Positions 9,701-20,441 of a stretch of 64,000 nt of DNA are shown piece by piece. The stretch is from Kitasatospora sp. GAS204B (GTDB lineage: Bacteria; Actinomycetota; Actinomycetes; Streptomycetales; Streptomycetaceae), in the NCBI RefSeq assembly GCF_029892155.1, contig NZ_JARZAG010000007.1, positions 124,001 through 188,000 on the forward strand. The letters are read 5' to 3'. Below the pieces are notes generated by a model that saw only the letters and a list, made by a program, of their open reading frames with translations, was not told the DNA's origin and did not search any database. The position numbers were made by a program, and so were the translations under genes. Each line of letters opens with the position of its first letter. Within the stretch, counting starts at the first letter, position 1.

Positions 9701-12174
9701 TGCTCCTCCCCTCCTGCCGGGGCGATGGTGACCAGGTGGCCGACCGTGGTGCCGAGCGTGCGGTGCACGCCCTGGTCGGTGGAGTTGAGCGGCAGCCAGA
9801 CGGTGCGCTCCGGCATCTCCGCGGTGATCTCCAGCGGCAGCACCAGCGAGCCCGCCGGGCCGCTGACCCGCAGCCGGCCCCCGCTCGCGCCGATCTCGGC
9901 GGCGGTGCCGGGCGAGAGCCGGGCGACGGCGGCGTGCCGGGTGCCGGCCAGGTGCTCGTCGCCCTGCTGGAGGGTGCCGCGGTCCAGCAGCAGCCGCCAA
10001 CCGGCCAGCACCGCCTGCCCGGTGGCGGGCCTGGGCAGCGGGGCCGGGTGACCGGCCGGCGCGGCCGGGCGGTCGCCGGTCCACGGGGTGAAGGCGTCCA
10101 GCTCGCGCCGCGCGGCCCGCAGGTCGGGCAGTGCGAGCCGGTGGCCGAGTGCGTCCGCCAGCATGTTCAGCACCCGGACGTCCGACTGGAGATGACGGCC
10201 CATCTGCTGATCCGGCTTCAGCGCGGCCTCGAAGAGCCGGACCCGGCCCTCCCAGTCCAGGAAGGTGCCGGCCTTCTCGGCGACGGCGGCCACCGGCAGC
10301 ACCACGTCGGCGTGTTCGGTGACGGCCGAGGGCCGCAGCTCCAGCGAGACCACGAAGCCGACCCGGGTCAGGGCCTCCTCGGCGAGCTGCGGGTCGGGCA
10401 GGTCGTCGGGGTCGACGCCGCCGATCAGCAGCGCGTCCAGATCGCCGTGCGCGGCGGCGGCCAGGATCTGGCCGGTGTCGCGGCCCAGCCGGGCGGGCAG
10501 TTCGGCCACACCCCAGGCGGCGGCGGTCTCGGCCCGCGCGGCCGGGACGCCGACCGGACGGCCGCCCGGCAGCAGGCCGGGCAGCGCGCCGGCCTCCAGC
10601 GCGCCGCGCTCGCCGGCCCGGCGCGGGATCCAGGCAAGCTTGGCGCCGGTGGCGTGCGCCAGGCGCAGCGCCGAGGTCAGCGCGCCGGCCGTCTGGGCGA
10701 GGCGCTCGCCGAGCAGGATCACCGCGCCGGGCTGCCGCAGCAGTTCGGCGGCCCGTCCGGCCTCGTCGCTCAGCGGCTCCTCGGCCGCCAGCGCGCCGAG
10801 CCACTCGGCCTCGGTGCCGGGGGCGGCCGGCAGCAGCGCGCCGCCGAGCTTGCCCAGGCCCCGCGAGTGGTGGTCGGCGATCGCGAAGACCTTCAGGCCC
10901 TTGCGGCTCGCCTTGCGCAGCCGCAGGAAGACGATCGGCGACTCCTCCTCGGGCTCGAAGCCCGCGAGCAGCACGCCCGGAGCCGCTTCCAGCGCCGCGT
11001 ACGTGACACCGCTGCCGTCCAGATCGACGCCGCGCCCGGCGACGGCGACGGCCAGGAAGTCCGCCTCCTCACCGCTGTGCGGGCGGGCCCGGAAGTCCAC
11101 GTCGTTGGTGCCGAGCACCACCCGGGCGAACTTGGCGTAGCCGTAGGCGTCCTCGACCGTCACCCGGCCGCCGGTCAGCACGGCGGCGCGGGCGCCGGTC
11201 AGGCCCTCGGCGGCGGCGGCCAGCGCCTGCGGCCAGGAGGTGGCCACCAGCTCACCGGTGGCCTGGTCGCGGACCAGCGGGCTGGTCAGCCGGTCGCGCT
11301 GCTGGGCGTAGCGGAAGGCGAACCGGCCCTTGTCGCAGTTCCACTCCTCGTTGACGTCCGGGTCCTCGCCGGCCAGCCGGCGCAGCACCTTGCCGCGCCG
11401 GTGGTCGGTGCGCTGCGCGCAGCCCGAGGAGCAGTGCTCGCAGACGCTGGGCGAGGAGACCAGGTCGAAGGGGCGGGAGCGGAACCGGTAGGCGGCCGAG
11501 GTGAGGGCGCCGACCGGGCAGATCTGGATGGTGTTGCCGGAGAAGTACGACTCGAAGTCGTCGCCCGCGCCGATGCCCACCTGCTGGAGGGCGCCGCGCT
11601 CCAGCATCTCGACGAACGGGTCGCCGGCGATCTGCTCGGAGAAGCGGGTGCAGCGGGCACAGAGCACGCAGCGCTCGCGGTCCAGCAGCACCTGGCTGCT
11701 GATCGGGATCGGCTTCTCGTAGGTCCGCTTCATGCCCTCGAAGCGGGAGTCGGCCGAGCCGGTGGACATCGCCTGGTTCTGCAGCGGGCATTCGCCGCCC
11801 TTGTCGCAGACCGGGCAGTCCAGCGGGTGGTTGATCAGCAGCAGCTCCATCACGCCGCGCTGCGCCTTCTCGGCGACCGGCGAGCTGACCTGGGTGCGGA
11901 CCACCATGCCCTCGGCGACCGGGATGGTGCAGGAGGCGACCGGCTTGCGCTGGCCCTCGATCTCCACGATGCACTGCCGGCAGGCGCCGGCCGGATCGAG
12001 CAGCGGGTGGTCGCAGAACCGCGGCACCTGGGTGCCGATCTGCTCGGCCGCCCGGATCACCAACGTGCCCTTGGGGACCTGGACTTCGACGCCGTCGATG
12101 GTGAGCGTGACGAGCTCGACCGAAGTCTTCGGACCCGCGGCGGAGCCGCTGATGTCACCAGTCGTGATGGTCAC
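9697..12174 (-). CDS. nuoG: NADH-quinone oxidoreductase subunit G
   Basis: An 825-residue iron-sulfur subunit. The N-terminal 2Fe-2S domain carries [15 protein letters not shown], followed by the CPVC/HxxxC region and the [12 protein letters not shown] cluster motif. The molybdopterin-oxidoreductase-like part starts with CEHCSSGC, consistent with the extra N7 cluster of some bacterial NuoG. The C-terminal half is Ala/Gly/Leu-rich and less conserved. I placed the start at the GTG 12174, which overlaps the nuoF stop as GTGA and has GGGAGGTGCACGC just upstream. Confidence 0.95.
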   Translation of the reverse strand: MTITTGDISGSAAGPKTSVELVTLTIDGVEVQVPKGTLVIRAAEQIGTQVPRFCDHPLLDPAGACRQCIVEIEGQRKPVASCTIPVAEGMVVRTQVSSPVAEKAQRGVMELLLINHPLDCPVCDKGGECPLQNQAMSTGSADSRFEGMKRTYEKPIPISSQVLLDRERCVLCARCTRFSEQIAGDPFVEMLERGALQQVGIGAGDDFESYFSGNTIQICPVGALTSAAYRFRSRPFDLVSSPSVCEHCSSGCAQRTDHRRGKVLRRLAGEDPDVNEEWNCDKGRFAFRYAQQRDRLTSPLVRDQATGELVATSWPQALAAAAEGLTGARAAVLTGGRVTVEDAYGYAKFARVVLGTNDVDFRARPHSGEEADFLAVAVAGRGVDLDGSGVTYAALEAAPGVLLAGFEPEEESPIVFLRLRKASRKGLKVFAIADHHSRGLGKLGGALLPAAPGTEAEWLGALAAEEPLSDEAGRAAELLRQPGAVILLGERLAQTAGALTSALRLAHATGAKLAWIPRRAGERGALEAGALPGLLPGGRPVGVPAARAETAAAWGVAELPARLGRDTGQILAAAAHGDLDALLIGGVDPDDLPDPQLAEEALTRVGFVVSLELRPSAVTEHADVVLPVAAVAEKAGTFLDWEGRVRLFEAALKPDQQMGRHLQSDVRVLNMLADALGHRLALPDLRAARRELDAFTPWTGDRPAAPAGHPAPLPRPATGQAVLAGWRLLLDRGTLQQGDEHLAGTRHAAVARLSPGTAAEIGASGGRLRVSGPAGSLVLPLEITAEMPERTVWLPLNSTDQGVHRTLGTTVGHLVTIAPAGGEEQ

Positions 12175-13535
12175 GCGTGCACCTCCCTCTCGGTGGCGGG
12201 CTGGGGGGCCTTGGCCTGCTTGGCGTCGGCCCAGACGGTGGCGGCGGCCGGGTCGAACGGGCAGCGGCGCTCGGCCAGGTGCTGCTCGTACTCGGCGCGG
12301 AAGTACTGCAGCGAGGAGGAGATCGGGCTGGCCGCGCCGTCGCCGAGCGCGCAGAAGGACTTGCCGTTGATGTTGTCGGCGATGTCCAGCAGCTTCTCCA
12401 GGTCGCCCGCCTCGCCGGCGCCGGCCTCGATCCGCTTGAGCAACTGGACCAGCCAGTAGGTGCCTTCGCGGCACGGGGTGCACTTGCCGCAGGACTCGTG
12501 GGCGTAGAACTCGGTCCACCGGGTGACCGCGCGCACCACGCAGGTGGTCTCGTCGAAGATCTGCAACGCCTTGGTGCCGAGCATCGAGCCGGCCGCGCCC
12601 ACGCCTTCGTAGTCGAGCGGGACGTCGAGGTGCTCGTCGGTGAACATCGGGGTGGAACTGCCGCCCGGGGTCCAGAACTTGAGCCGGTGACCGGACCGCA
12701 CCCCGCCGCTGATGTCCAGCAGTTGACGGAGCGTCACGCCCAGTGGCGCCTCGTACTGCCCGGGGTTGGTGACGTGCCCGGAGAGCGAGTAGAGGGTGAA
12801 TCCGGGCGACTTCTCGGTGCCCAGCGAGGTGAACCACTCCTTGCCGCGGGCCAGGATCGACGGCACCGAGGCGATCGACTCCACGTTGTTGACCACGGTC
12901 GGGCAGGCGTACAGGCCCGCGATCGCCGGGAACGGCGGGCGCAGCCGCGGTTGGCCGCGCCGGCCCTCCAGCGAGTCGAGCAGCGCCGTCTCCTCGCCGC
13001 AGATGTAGGCGCCGGCGCCCGCGTGCACGGTGATGTCGAGGTCGACGCCGGAGCCGAGGATGTCCCGGCCCAGGTAGCCCGCCTGGTACGCCTCGGCGAC
13101 GGCCGCGTGCAGCCGGCGCAGCACCGGCACCACCTCGCCGCGCAGGTAGATGAAGGCGTGCTCGCAGCGGATCGCGTAGGAGGCGATCACCATGCCCTCG
13201 ATCAGCGCGTGCGGATTGGCGAAGAGCAGCGGGATGTCCTTGCAGGTCCCGGGCTCCGACTCGTCCGCGTTGACCACCAGGTAGTGCGGCTTGCCGTCGT
13301 TCTGCGGGATGAACTGCCACTTCAGCCCGGTCGGGAACCCGGCGCCGCCGCGACCGCGCAGGCCGGACTCCTTGACCAGGGCGATCAGCGCGTCGGGGTC
13401 CATCGCCAGCGCCTTGCGCAGGCCCTGGTAGCCCTCGTGGCGGTGGTAGGTCTCCAGCGACCACGGGCGGTGGTCGTCCCAGGAGGCGGAGAGCACGGGG
13501 CTGAGCAGCTTCTCGGCCGGCTCGGTGGCGGTCAT
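12171..13535 (-). CDS. nuoF: NADH-quinone oxidoreductase subunit F
   Basis: A 454-residue NADH-binding flavoprotein subunit. [10 protein letters not shown] at residues 61-70 starts the FMN/NADH site, [13 protein letters not shown] lies in the middle, and [12 protein letters not shown] at 347-358 plus C395 bind the N3 4Fe-4S cluster. The ATG at 13535 shares one base with the nuoE stop. Confidence 0.97.
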   Translation of the reverse strand: MTATEPAEKLLSPVLSASWDDHRPWSLETYHRHEGYQGLRKALAMDPDALIALVKESGLRGRGGAGFPTGLKWQFIPQNDGKPHYLVVNADESEPGTCKDIPLLFANPHALIEGMVIASYAIRCEHAFIYLRGEVVPVLRRLHAAVAEAYQAGYLGRDILGSGVDLDITVHAGAGAYICGEETALLDSLEGRRGQPRLRPPFPAIAGLYACPTVVNNVESIASVPSILARGKEWFTSLGTEKSPGFTLYSLSGHVTNPGQYEAPLGVTLRQLLDISGGVRSGHRLKFWTPGGSSTPMFTDEHLDVPLDYEGVGAAGSMLGTKALQIFDETTCVVRAVTRWTEFYAHESCGKCTPCREGTYWLVQLLKRIEAGAGEAGDLEKLLDIADNINGKSFCALGDGAASPISSSLQYFRAEYEQHLAERRCPFDPAAATVWADAKQAKAPQPATEREVHA

Positions 13536-14275
13536 CACGCCTCCGTCCCTTCGGCTCGGGGGGAGACCACGCGGGCGCCCGGGGCGCCCGGCAGCGACTC
13601 GCCCTTGGCGAGGCGCAGACCGGCCAGCGACGGGGCGCCGCCCGCGCCGGACTCCTCGTTGGCGCCCTCCCGGGTGTCGGGGAAGCCCGACAGGATCCGG
13701 GCCGTCTGCTTGAACGAGCAGAGCTTGGCGCCACGGGTGGGACGCACCTCGGCGCCCGCCCGCAGGTCGTCGACCAGCTGCTTGGCGCTCTGCGGCGTCT
13801 GGTTGTCGAAGAACTCCCAGTTGACCATCACCACGGGCGCGTAGTCGCAGGCCGCGTTGCACTCGATGTGCTCGATCGAGAGCTTGCCGTCCTCGGTGGT
13901 CTCGTTGTTGCCGATCCCGAGGTGCTCCTGGAGCTCCTCGAAGATCTGGTCGCCGCCGAGCACCGCGCAGAGCGTGTTGGTGCAGACCCCCACGTGGTAC
14001 TCCCCGGCGGGCCGGCGCCGGTACATGGTGTAGAAGGTGGCGACCGCCGTGGCCTCGGCCGTGGTGAGCTCCAACTGCTCGGCGCAGAACCGGATCCCGG
14101 TCGCGCTGACGAAGCCCTCCTCGGCCTGGACCAGGTGCAGCAGCGGCAACAGCGCGGAGCGGGCCTGCGGATAGCGGGCGATCAGCTCCTTCGCGTCCAC
14201 GGCGAGGCGCGCGTGCACCTCCGGTGGATACGGCTTGGCCGGCAGCGCCGGCAGGCCGAGGTCAGTGCTGTTCAA
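13535..14275 (-). CDS. nuoE: NADH-quinone oxidoreductase subunit E (TTG start)
   Basis: A 246-residue thioredoxin-fold subunit holding the N1a 2Fe-2S cluster: C98, C103, C139 and C143 (CTNTLC and CNAAC). The only start that fits is TTG at 14275, which overlaps the nuoD stop (TTGA) and follows GGGAGGCGTGGACCG; the protein then begins [17 protein letters not shown]. The C-terminal 60 residues after the fold are low-complexity and Gly/Ala/Pro-rich. Confidence 0.93.
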   Translation of the reverse strand: MNSTDLGLPALPAKPYPPEVHARLAVDAKELIARYPQARSALLPLLHLVQAEEGFVSATGIRFCAEQLELTTAEATAVATFYTMYRRRPAGEYHVGVCTNTLCAVLGGDQIFEELQEHLGIGNNETTEDGKLSIEHIECNAACDYAPVVMVNWEFFDNQTPQSAKQLVDDLRAGAEVRPTRGAKLCSFKQTARILSGFPDTREGANEESGAGGAPSLAGLRLAKGESLPGAPGARVVSPRAEGTEA

Positions 14276-15618
14276 CGGTCCACGCCTCCCATCACCGGGT
14301 CGATCCCGGCCACCGCCACGATCACGTCGGCCACCTGGCCGCCCTCGCACATCGCCGCCATCGACTGCAGGTTGGTGAACGACGGGTCCCGGAAGTGCAC
14401 CCGGTACGGGCGGGTCCCGCCGTCGCTCACCACGTGCACGCCGAGTTCGCCCTTCGGCGACTCGACCGCCACGTACGCCTGGCCGACCGGGACCCGGAAG
14501 CCCTCGGTGACCAGCTTGAAGTGGTGGATCAGGGCCTCCATCGAGGTGCCCATGATCTTCCGGATGTGGTCCAACGAGTTCCCCAGGCCGTCCGGCCCGA
14601 GGGCCAGTTGGGCCGGCCAGGCGATCTTCTTGTCGGCCACCATGACCGGCCCCGGGCGCAGCCGCTCCAGGCACTGCTCGACGATCCGCAGCGACTGCTT
14701 CATCTCCTCCAGGCGGATCAGGAACCGCCCGAAGGAGTCCGCGGTGTCCGCCACCGCGACGTCGAAGTCATAGGACTCGTAACCGCAGTAGGGCTCCGAC
14801 TTGCGCAGGTCGTGCGGCAGGCCGGTGGCCCGCAGGATCGGCCCGGTGGCGCCGAGCGCCAGGCAGCCGGCCAGGTCCAGGTGGCCGACGTCGACCAGCC
14901 GGGCCTTGAAGATCGGGTTGCCGGTGGCCAGCTTGTCGTACTCGTGCATCCGGGAGCGGAAGAGCTTCACGGCCTCGCGGATCTGGTCGACCGCGCCCGG
15001 GGGCAGGTCCTGGGCCAGGCCGCCGGGGCGCACGTAGGCATGGTTCATCCGCAGCCCGGTGACCAACTCGAAGATGTCCAGGATGAGTTCGCGGTCCCGG
15101 AAGCCGTAGATCATCAGCGTGGTGGAGCCGATCTCCATGCCGCCGGTGGCCAGGCAGACCAGGTGCGAGGAGATCCGGTTCAGCTCCATCATCAGCACCC
15201 GGATCACGGTGGCCCGGTCCGGGACCTGGTCGGTGATGCCGAGCAGCTTCTCCACCGCCAGGCAGTACGCGGTCTCGTTGAAGAGCGGGGTGAGGTAATC
15301 CATCCGGGTGACGAAGGTGGTGCCCTGCACCCAGGAGCGGAACTCCATGTTCTTCTCGATACCGGTGTGCAAGTAGCCGATGCCGCAACGGGCTTCGGTC
15401 ACCGTCTCGCCGTCGATCTCCAGGATCAGCCGCAACACCCCGTGGGTGGAAGGGTGTTGCGGGCCCATGTTGACGATGATGCGCTCGTCGTCGGCCCGCG
15501 CGACGGCGTCGACCACCTCGCCCCAGTCGCCACCGGTGACGGTGAAGACCCGGCCCTCGGTGGTCTCGCGCGCTCCCGCTTCGTATTCGGCCGTCTTGTT
15601 CTCAGAAGACTTGGGCAT
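14272..15618 (-). CDS. nuoD: NADH-quinone oxidoreductase subunit D
   Basis: A 448-residue subunit of the 49-kDa family that forms the quinone site with Nuo[15 protein letters not shown] near residue 50 and [14 protein letters not shown] residues ([16 protein letters not shown]) just after are diagnostic. The C-terminus DPVMGGVDR is the usual one. It shares one base with nuoC and overlaps nuoE by 3 nt. Confidence 0.97.
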   Translation of the reverse strand: MPKSSENKTAEYEAGARETTEGRVFTVTGGDWGEVVDAVARADDERIIVNMGPQHPSTHGVLRLILEIDGETVTEARCGIGYLHTGIEKNMEFRSWVQGTTFVTRMDYLTPLFNETAYCLAVEKLLGITDQVPDRATVIRVLMMELNRISSHLVCLATGGMEIGSTTLMIYGFRDRELILDIFELVTGLRMNHAYVRPGGLAQDLPPGAVDQIREAVKLFRSRMHEYDKLATGNPIFKARLVDVGHLDLAGCLALGATGPILRATGLPHDLRKSEPYCGYESYDFDVAVADTADSFGRFLIRLEEMKQSLRIVEQCLERLRPGPVMVADKKIAWPAQLALGPDGLGNSLDHIRKIMGTSMEALIHHFKLVTEGFRVPVGQAYVAVESPKGELGVHVVSDGGTRPYRVHFRDPSFTNLQSMAAMCEGGQVADVIVAVAGIDPVMGGVDR

Positions 15619-16351
15619 CAGGAGTACGACCTCCGCTGGTCGGGTGCCGGGATCTGGGCGCCCTTGTACTCGACGGGAATCCCGCCGAGCGGGTAGTCCT
15701 TGCGCTGCGGGTGGCCCAGCCAGTCGTCCGGCATCATGATCCGGGTCAGCGCCGGGTGGCCCTCGAAGACGATGCCGAAGAAGTCGTAGGTCTCGCGCTC
15801 GTGCCAGTCGTTGGTCGGGTAGACGCTCACCACCGACGGGATCCGCGGGTCGGCGTCCGGCGCGGTGACCTCGATCCGGATCAGCCGGGTGTGGGTGATC
15901 GACCGCAGGTGGTAGACGGCGTGCAGCTCGCGCCCCGTCTCGCTCGGGTAGTGCACGCCGCTGACGCCCAGGCAGAGTTCGAAGCGCAGCGCCGGGTCGT
16001 CGCGCAGGATCCGGACGGTCTGCAGGAGGTGCTCGCGGGCGATCTGGAAGGTCAGCTCGCCACGGTCGACCACGGTCTTCTCGATCACCGCGGCCGGCAC
16101 CAGGTCCTGCTCCTCCAGCGCCCCCTCCAGCTCGTCGGCCACCTCGTCGAACCAGCCTCCGTACGGGCGTTCGGCCGGTGCGGGCAGCACGATGGCAGCC
16201 GCCAGGCCGCCAAAACCGGAGGTGTCGCCGCTGCCCTGGGCGCCGAACATGCCCTGGCGCTTGCCGATCACCTCGACGGGGAGTTCGGCGCGACCGTTCG
16301 GGATCGGGACCTCGGGGGTGTTGTCAGGGGTCTTGTCGGGGGTGTTGCCGC

Positions 16352-16355
<4 letters not shown>
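15618..16355 (-). CDS. nuoC: NADH-quinone oxidoreductase subunit C
   Basis: A 245-residue subunit of the 30-kDa family. The conserved block is [13 protein letters not shown] through [27 protein letters not shown] and the final [10 protein letters not shown]. The first 35 residues are a [15 protein letters not shown] low-complexity leader typical of actinomycete NuoC. The ATG at 16355 overlaps the nuoB stop by 4 nt. Confidence 0.96.
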
Positions 16356-16906
<551 letters not shown>

Positions 16907-16973
16907 CTACCCATCCCTCTCAGTGGCCTCAAATCCAGCTGATCGCGGCGCTGTTGGTGCCGTCAGTACCGCG

Positions 16974-17333
16974 CTAGTCCCACTCCAGGCCGCCGCGCCG
17001 CCACACGTACGCGTAGGCGACGAAGACGGTGGCGATGAACAGGAGCATCTCGACCAGCCCGAAGATCCCCAGGGCGTCGAAGCTGACCGCCCACGGGTAG
17101 AGGAAGACGATCTCGATGTCGAAGACGATGAAGAGCATCGCCGTCAGGTAGTACTTGATCGGGAACCGCCCGCCGCCCAGTGGCTGCGGGGTCGGTTCGA
17201 TACCGCACTCGTAGGCTTCCAACTTGGCCCGGTTGTAGCGCTTCGGGCCGGTCAGCGAAGCCATCACGACGGAGCCGATCGCGAACGCCGCCGCGATGGC
17301 ACCGAGTACGAGGATCGGCGCGTAGGCATTCAT
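16974..17333 (-). CDS. nuoA: NADH-quinone oxidoreductase subunit A
   Basis: A 119-residue three-helix membrane subunit, first gene of the operon. The conserved loop KLEAYECGIEP with its key cysteine and the motif IEIVFLYPWAV are present. The ATG is preceded by GGAGGGAGCGAGGGCGG. The upstream region holds the presumed promoter and redox operator. Confidence 0.97.
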   Translation of the reverse strand: MNAYAPILVLGAIAAAFAIGSVVMASLTGPKRYNRAKLEAYECGIEPTPQPLGGGRFPIKYYLTAMLFIVFDIEIVFLYPWAVSFDALGIFGLVEMLLFIATVFVAYAYVWRRGGLEWD

Positions 17334-17431
17334 CCGCCCTCGCTCCCTCCGTCCAGTCGTCCTTGACTGCAGATCGGAATCACCGGGTCACCGTGGGGTG
17401 ATCCAGCCGTCCGGTTCCCGAGATCCACCCC

Positions 17432-17449
17432 ATGTGAGGCAGTTCACAA
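17432..17449. promoter_or_regulatory. Rex-type redox operator upstream of nuoA
   Basis: The 18-nt dyad ATGTGAGGCAGTTCACAA fits the Rex consensus TTGTGAA-N4-TTCACAA with two differences, both in the left half. It lies about 100 nt upstream of the nuoA start codon. Rex senses NADH/NAD+ and is known to control nuo and cyd genes in Streptomyces, so NADH-dependent control of this operon is the natural reading. Confidence 0.8.
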
Positions 17450-17482
17450 AGCCCGGATCGAGCGCATCCTATGCCCGTCGGC

Positions 17483-17531
17483 TTGTGATCTGCGACACGC
17501 GTTCCGAGGTGATCTTTGTGATCTACGACAC
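17483..17531. promoter_or_regulatory. Two tandem GTG-N6-GNCAC sites (Crp-like)
   Basis: TTGTGATCTGCGACAC (17483-17498) and TTGTGATCTACGACAC (17516-17531) are direct repeats with one difference, 33 nt apart or about three helical turns. Both match GTG-N6-GNCAC, the motif I recall for S. coelicolor Crp. They lie 35-85 nt beyond the Rex dyad on the far side from nuoA. Binding by Crp is inferred; another dimeric regulator is possible. Confidence 0.5.
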
Positions 17532-17698
17532 CTCGCAGACCGGTAGCCATGGCGACAAGTCGCGAGATATGAACGCAACGGACCCAGATGGTCGCAAACT
17601 GTCATATTCCTTGGCCAAGCCGCTGGTCAAAGCGACTTGCCTATATCAACTATGCGGCGATCATGGCAAATTTCCAGGCCTCATGTTGACGTGATAGA

Positions 17699-17731
17699 GC
17701 CCCTCCCTCGCAGGGGTGACGAGGGAGGGGC
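17699..17731. terminator. Perfect hairpin between nuo region and EamA gene
   Basis: GCCCCTCCCTCG (17699-17710) and its exact complement (17720-17731) form a 12-bp stem around a 9-nt loop. It sits downstream of the minus-strand EamA gene and probably ends that transcript before it reaches the nuo promoter region. Confidence 0.7.
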
Positions 17732-17806
17732 ACGCGCTTGACCCTTGGTTCACAAGCGCACGAATGGCGGGCAGGATGGGCTCGGCGGAGCGCCCACCCC
17801 AGGAGA

Positions 17807-18778
17807 TCAAGCCGGCTCGGCCACCAGGCCGCTCGCCGGCAGGACCGCGCGGCGGCCCGCTTCGGTGCCGGCCAGGACCAGCAGGCCGCCGAGCAGGGCC
17901 GGGGCGCCGAGGCGGTCGCCGCCCAGCGCGATGCCGAAGACGGCGGCCCAGAGGGGTTCGGTGCCCAGCAGCAGGCTGACCCGGGAGGGAGAGGTGGCCC
18001 GCACGGCCCGCATCTGGACGAAGAACGCGAAGAGCGTGCAGAACAGCGAGAGGTAGAGCAGCAGGCTCCACTGACCGAGCGACCAACCGGCCGCCACCCG
18101 CCAGGGCGCGGGGCCGCCGAACGGCGCGGTGATGGCGAACACCACTGCGGCGGCTGCTAGTTGCACCCAGGTCAGGGCGAGTGAGTCGATCCCGCGCAGC
18201 GCCCGGCTGCGCGACATCGCCAGCACGTGGACGGTCCGCGTCAGCGCCGCGCCGAACACCAGCAGGTCCCCGAACGAGGGCGCCTGAAGGCCCGCGCCCT
18301 CGGTCAACAGCCCGACGCCGAGCAGCGAGAGAACGGCGGCACCGAGGAACGCACGCGGTATCGCGGTGCGGCTCAGCAGGCTCTCGGCGAGCGGGGTGAG
18401 GATCATCGTCAGGCTGATGATCAGCCCGGCATTGGTGGCCGAGGTGTGCACCACCCCGTAGCTCTCCAGCAGGAAGATCCCGCCCAGGATCACCCCGAGC
18501 AGCGCCGCCCCCCGCCACTGCGCCGCCCCCAGCGTGCGCAACCCGCGCCAAGCGAACACCCCGAAGACCGGCAGCACCACCGTGAACCGCAGCACCAGCA
18601 TCGGCAGCACGGTGTGGGCGTCGGTCAGTTGCTTGACGGCGAGGTAACTGGACCCCCAGACCACCGCCACCGCGAGCAGCGGCAGATCGGCGAGCAGCGA
18701 ACGGGAAGCGGCCAGGTCGGCTGCTTGTGAAGCGCTTCGCATGGGGGTCCGTCCGTCGGGGGGCGTAGATCGGATCAT
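17807..18778 (-). CDS. EamA/DMT-family permease
   Basis: A 323-residue membrane protein with about ten hydrophobic helices in two EamA repeats, resembling the RhaT/YdcZ drug-metabolite transporters. Hallmarks are AVVWGSSYLAVKQL at the first helix and SLFCTLFAFFVQMRAV followed by LLLGTEPLWAAVFG in the second repeat. The substrate is unknown. The true start may be the ATG at 18742 (MRSASQAADL), since neither start has a clear ribosome binding site. It stands alone, convergent to nothing and divergent from the Uma2 gene. Confidence 0.85.
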   Translation of the reverse strand: MIRSTPPDGRTPMRSASQAADLAASRSLLADLPLLAVAVVWGSSYLAVKQLTDAHTVLPMLVLRFTVVLPVFGVFAWRGLRTLGAAQWRGAALLGVILGGIFLLESYGVVHTSATNAGLIISLTMILTPLAESLLSRTAIPRAFLGAAVLSLLGVGLLTEGAGLQAPSFGDLLVFGAALTRTVHVLAMSRSRALRGIDSLALTWVQLAAAAVVFAITAPFGGPAPWRVAAGWSLGQWSLLLYLSLFCTLFAFFVQMRAVRATSPSRVSLLLGTEPLWAAVFGIALGGDRLGAPALLGGLLVLAGTEAGRRAVLPASGLVAEPA

Positions 18779-18981
18779 CGTTTCGCGGCTACGCCTTGGT
18801 GATCAACGGCTTTTGGCCATTAGGCTGCCGCTCGCCGGCGGCGGTGCGGCGGCGAACGCCCGGGCCGCACGCGGGCCCGGCCCGGCTCAGCCCTGGGCCC
18901 CTCGGCAAACAACCCGAGTGTCGGTACCGCCTCAGTGCCCTGCCGGACACCATGGCAGTACCGAAGGAGGTGAGAGGAACC

Positions 18982-19542
18982 GTGAGCGTGGCCACCACTG
19001 AGCACAGCGGGCCCTGGACCGTGGAAGACGTCCTGACTCTGCCCGAAGACACCCACCACCGGATCGAACTGGTCGGGGGTGCGCTGCTGATGAGCCCGAA
19101 CCCCGGCGTCCCCCACCAGCGGGCCAGCTCCCGGCTCGCCGTGCTCCTGGGTGCCGCCATCGAGGCCTGCGGAGCCCCGTTCGAGGTCCTGGAGGCGGTC
19201 AACGTCATCGTCCCCGACGGCCTGCTCATCCCCGACCTGGTGATCGCCGACGCCGACGCTGCCGCCGAGGCCGGCACCACGCTGAGCGCACACAACATCG
19301 TCGTGGCCGTCGAGATCGCCTCGCCCTCCACCCGTGTCACGGACAAGAAGATGAAGCCCGCCCTGTACGCGGCGGCTGGCATCCCCCACTACTGGCGACT
19401 CGAGCTCGAGCCCGCACCCCGCCTCTACCTCGGCCAACTTGAGCGCGGCGCCTACGTCGACCGCCTGGTTCAGGTCGGCGAGACCACCGCTCTGACCGAG
19501 CCTTTCCCACTCGACCTCGACCCCACCGCGCTCCGCCGGTAG
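18982..19542 (+). CDS. Uma2-family (DUF820) endonuclease-like protein
   Basis: A 186-residue protein with the PD-(D/E)XK-like Uma2 fold. The core runs HHRIELVGGALLMSPNPGVPHQ, IPDLVIADAD and VVAVEIASPSTRVTDKKMKPALYAAAGIPHYW; the E of IELVGG, the D of PDLVI, the E of VEIASPS and the K of DKKMK are the usual active-site set. I chose GTG 18982 because AAGGAGGTGA lies 8 nt upstream, over an ATG at 18952. Such genes are very numerous in actinomycetes and their cellular role is unsettled. Confidence 0.85.
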   Translation: MSVATTEHSGPWTVEDVLTLPEDTHHRIELVGGALLMSPNPGVPHQRASSRLAVLLGAAIEACGAPFEVLEAVNVIVPDGLLIPDLVIADADAAAEAGTTLSAHNIVVAVEIASPSTRVTDKKMKPALYAAAGIPHYWRLELEPAPRLYLGQLERGAYVDRLVQVGETTALTEPFPLDLDPTALRR

Positions 19543-19603
19543 ACCAGGCCGATCCGGAACACCGAACGGCCTCGGCCATCACGGCCGGCACCAGCGCCGC
19601 ACA

Positions 19604-19790
19604 GAGGAAGCCGGCATCGTCGACTTCACCGGACGCCTGCTCACGGACCTGGCGCGAGCCGGACACGTCGAAGCGCTGCGCCAAGCGTCGAGTTGGCGCG
19701 GGCCTCGGAGCCCTTGGCCGATCTCGCGCCACTCGCGCTACTCCTCACCCAGTGGCGGCACAGCGCCGAGGTTTCATCCGGGCCGAAGTG
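19604..19790 (+). pseudogene. Possible gene remnant with one frameshift
   Basis: Frame one reads EEAGIVDFTGRLLTDLARAG followed by HVEALRQA; a one-base shift at about 19688 continues as ELARASEPLADLAPLALLLT and QWRHSAEV to a stop at 19790. Both pieces look like folded helical protein rather than random frames, and no start or ribosome site remains. The family was not identified. It may be the 3' end of a small regulator or antitoxin gene. Confidence 0.3.
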
Positions 19791-19892
19791 AACAGGGAAT
19801 CCGTCGAGACTCGCTGGCATTGAGGACAGCATCTGACCTCATTGCCTCGTAACGTCATCCGTACCGGACAACGACGAGGGAAGGCCGAGACC

Positions 19893-20402
19893 ATGACCAC
19901 CACCGAGAACCCCATCACCGGCGAGCACGCGGACCTGCTGGCCACCCTGGACAAGCACCGCAACTTCCTTCGCCACACCACGAAGGGGCTGACCGACGAG
20001 CAGGCCGCACTCACGCCGACCGTGAGCGCGCTCTGTCTGGGCGGGCTGATCAAGCACGTGACGCAGGTCGAGCGGCGGTGGTTCGACTTCACGCAGCGCG
20101 GCGCCGAGGCCATGTCCGGCGGGTTCGAGGAGCACATGGCCGGCTTCCGCATGGAGCCCGGTGAGACGCTGGCCGGTCTGCTGGCCGCGTACGACGACGC
20201 GGCGAAGCGGACCGACGCCATGCTGACCTCGCTGGCGGACCTGAACGAGAGCCACCCGCTGCCCAAGGCCCCGTGGTTCGAGCCCGGCGCCAGCTGGTCG
20301 GTGCGGCGCGTGATGCTGCACGTCATCGCCGAGACCTCGCAGCACGCGGGCCACGCCGACATCATCCGCGAGGCCATCGACGGTCAGAAGACGATGGGCT
20401 GA
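19893..20402 (+). CDS. DinB/DUF664-family protein
   Basis: A 169-residue four-helix-bundle protein of the DinB superfamily (DUF664 type). The metal-site histidines are suggested by KHVTQVERRW, the HVIAETSQHAGHADIIRE C-terminal motif being the clearest hallmark. Many relatives are mycothiol-dependent transferases or maleylpyruvate isomerase-like enzymes; the substrate here is unknown. The start is ATG 19893, with GAGGGAAGG upstream. Confidence 0.88.
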   Translation: MTTTENPITGEHADLLATLDKHRNFLRHTTKGLTDEQAALTPTVSALCLGGLIKHVTQVERRWFDFTQRGAEAMSGGFEEHMAGFRMEPGETLAGLLAAYDDAAKRTDAMLTSLADLNESHPLPKAPWFEPGASWSVRRVMLHVIAETSQHAGHADIIREAIDGQKTMG

Positions 20403-20441
20403 CCGTCCTTCAGGAGCGCGGCTCCGCCGGTGCTGCGGTCC

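Larger units (their letters stand above)
17334..17698. other. nuo upstream regulatory region, no gene
   Basis: These 365 nt lie between nuoA and the hairpin behind the EamA gene. The distal part (17500-17660) is clearly less GC-rich than the genes. It holds a Rex-type dyad, two directly repeated GTG-N6-GNCAC sites and, I infer, the nuo promoter. A 98-codon plus-strand frame here has no ribosome binding site and no recognisable content. Confidence 0.6.

Noticed and set aside
8297..10804. NuoH read as an 835-residue protein
   Set aside because: The N-terminal half is a frame through nuoG; the true start is the ATG at 9700 overlapping the nuoG stop.
1294..12459. Very long plus-strand frames (600-920 codons) opposite nuoG-nuoN
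   Set aside because: They are antisense shadows of high-GC genes, full of Arg/Gln/His/Asp repeats, with no domains.
9697..13734. NuoG read as a 1345-residue protein
   Set aside because: The first 520 residues are an alternative frame of nuoF; GTG 12174 has a ribosome site and overlaps the nuoF stop.
17398..17694. 98-codon plus-strand frame upstream of nuoA
   Set aside because: No ribosome site, no domain, unusual composition, and it covers the Rex-type and Crp-like sites.
18820..19437. Minus-strand frames opposite the Uma2 gene
   Set aside because: No similarity to known domains and fully covered by the intact Uma2 gene with a strong ribosome site.
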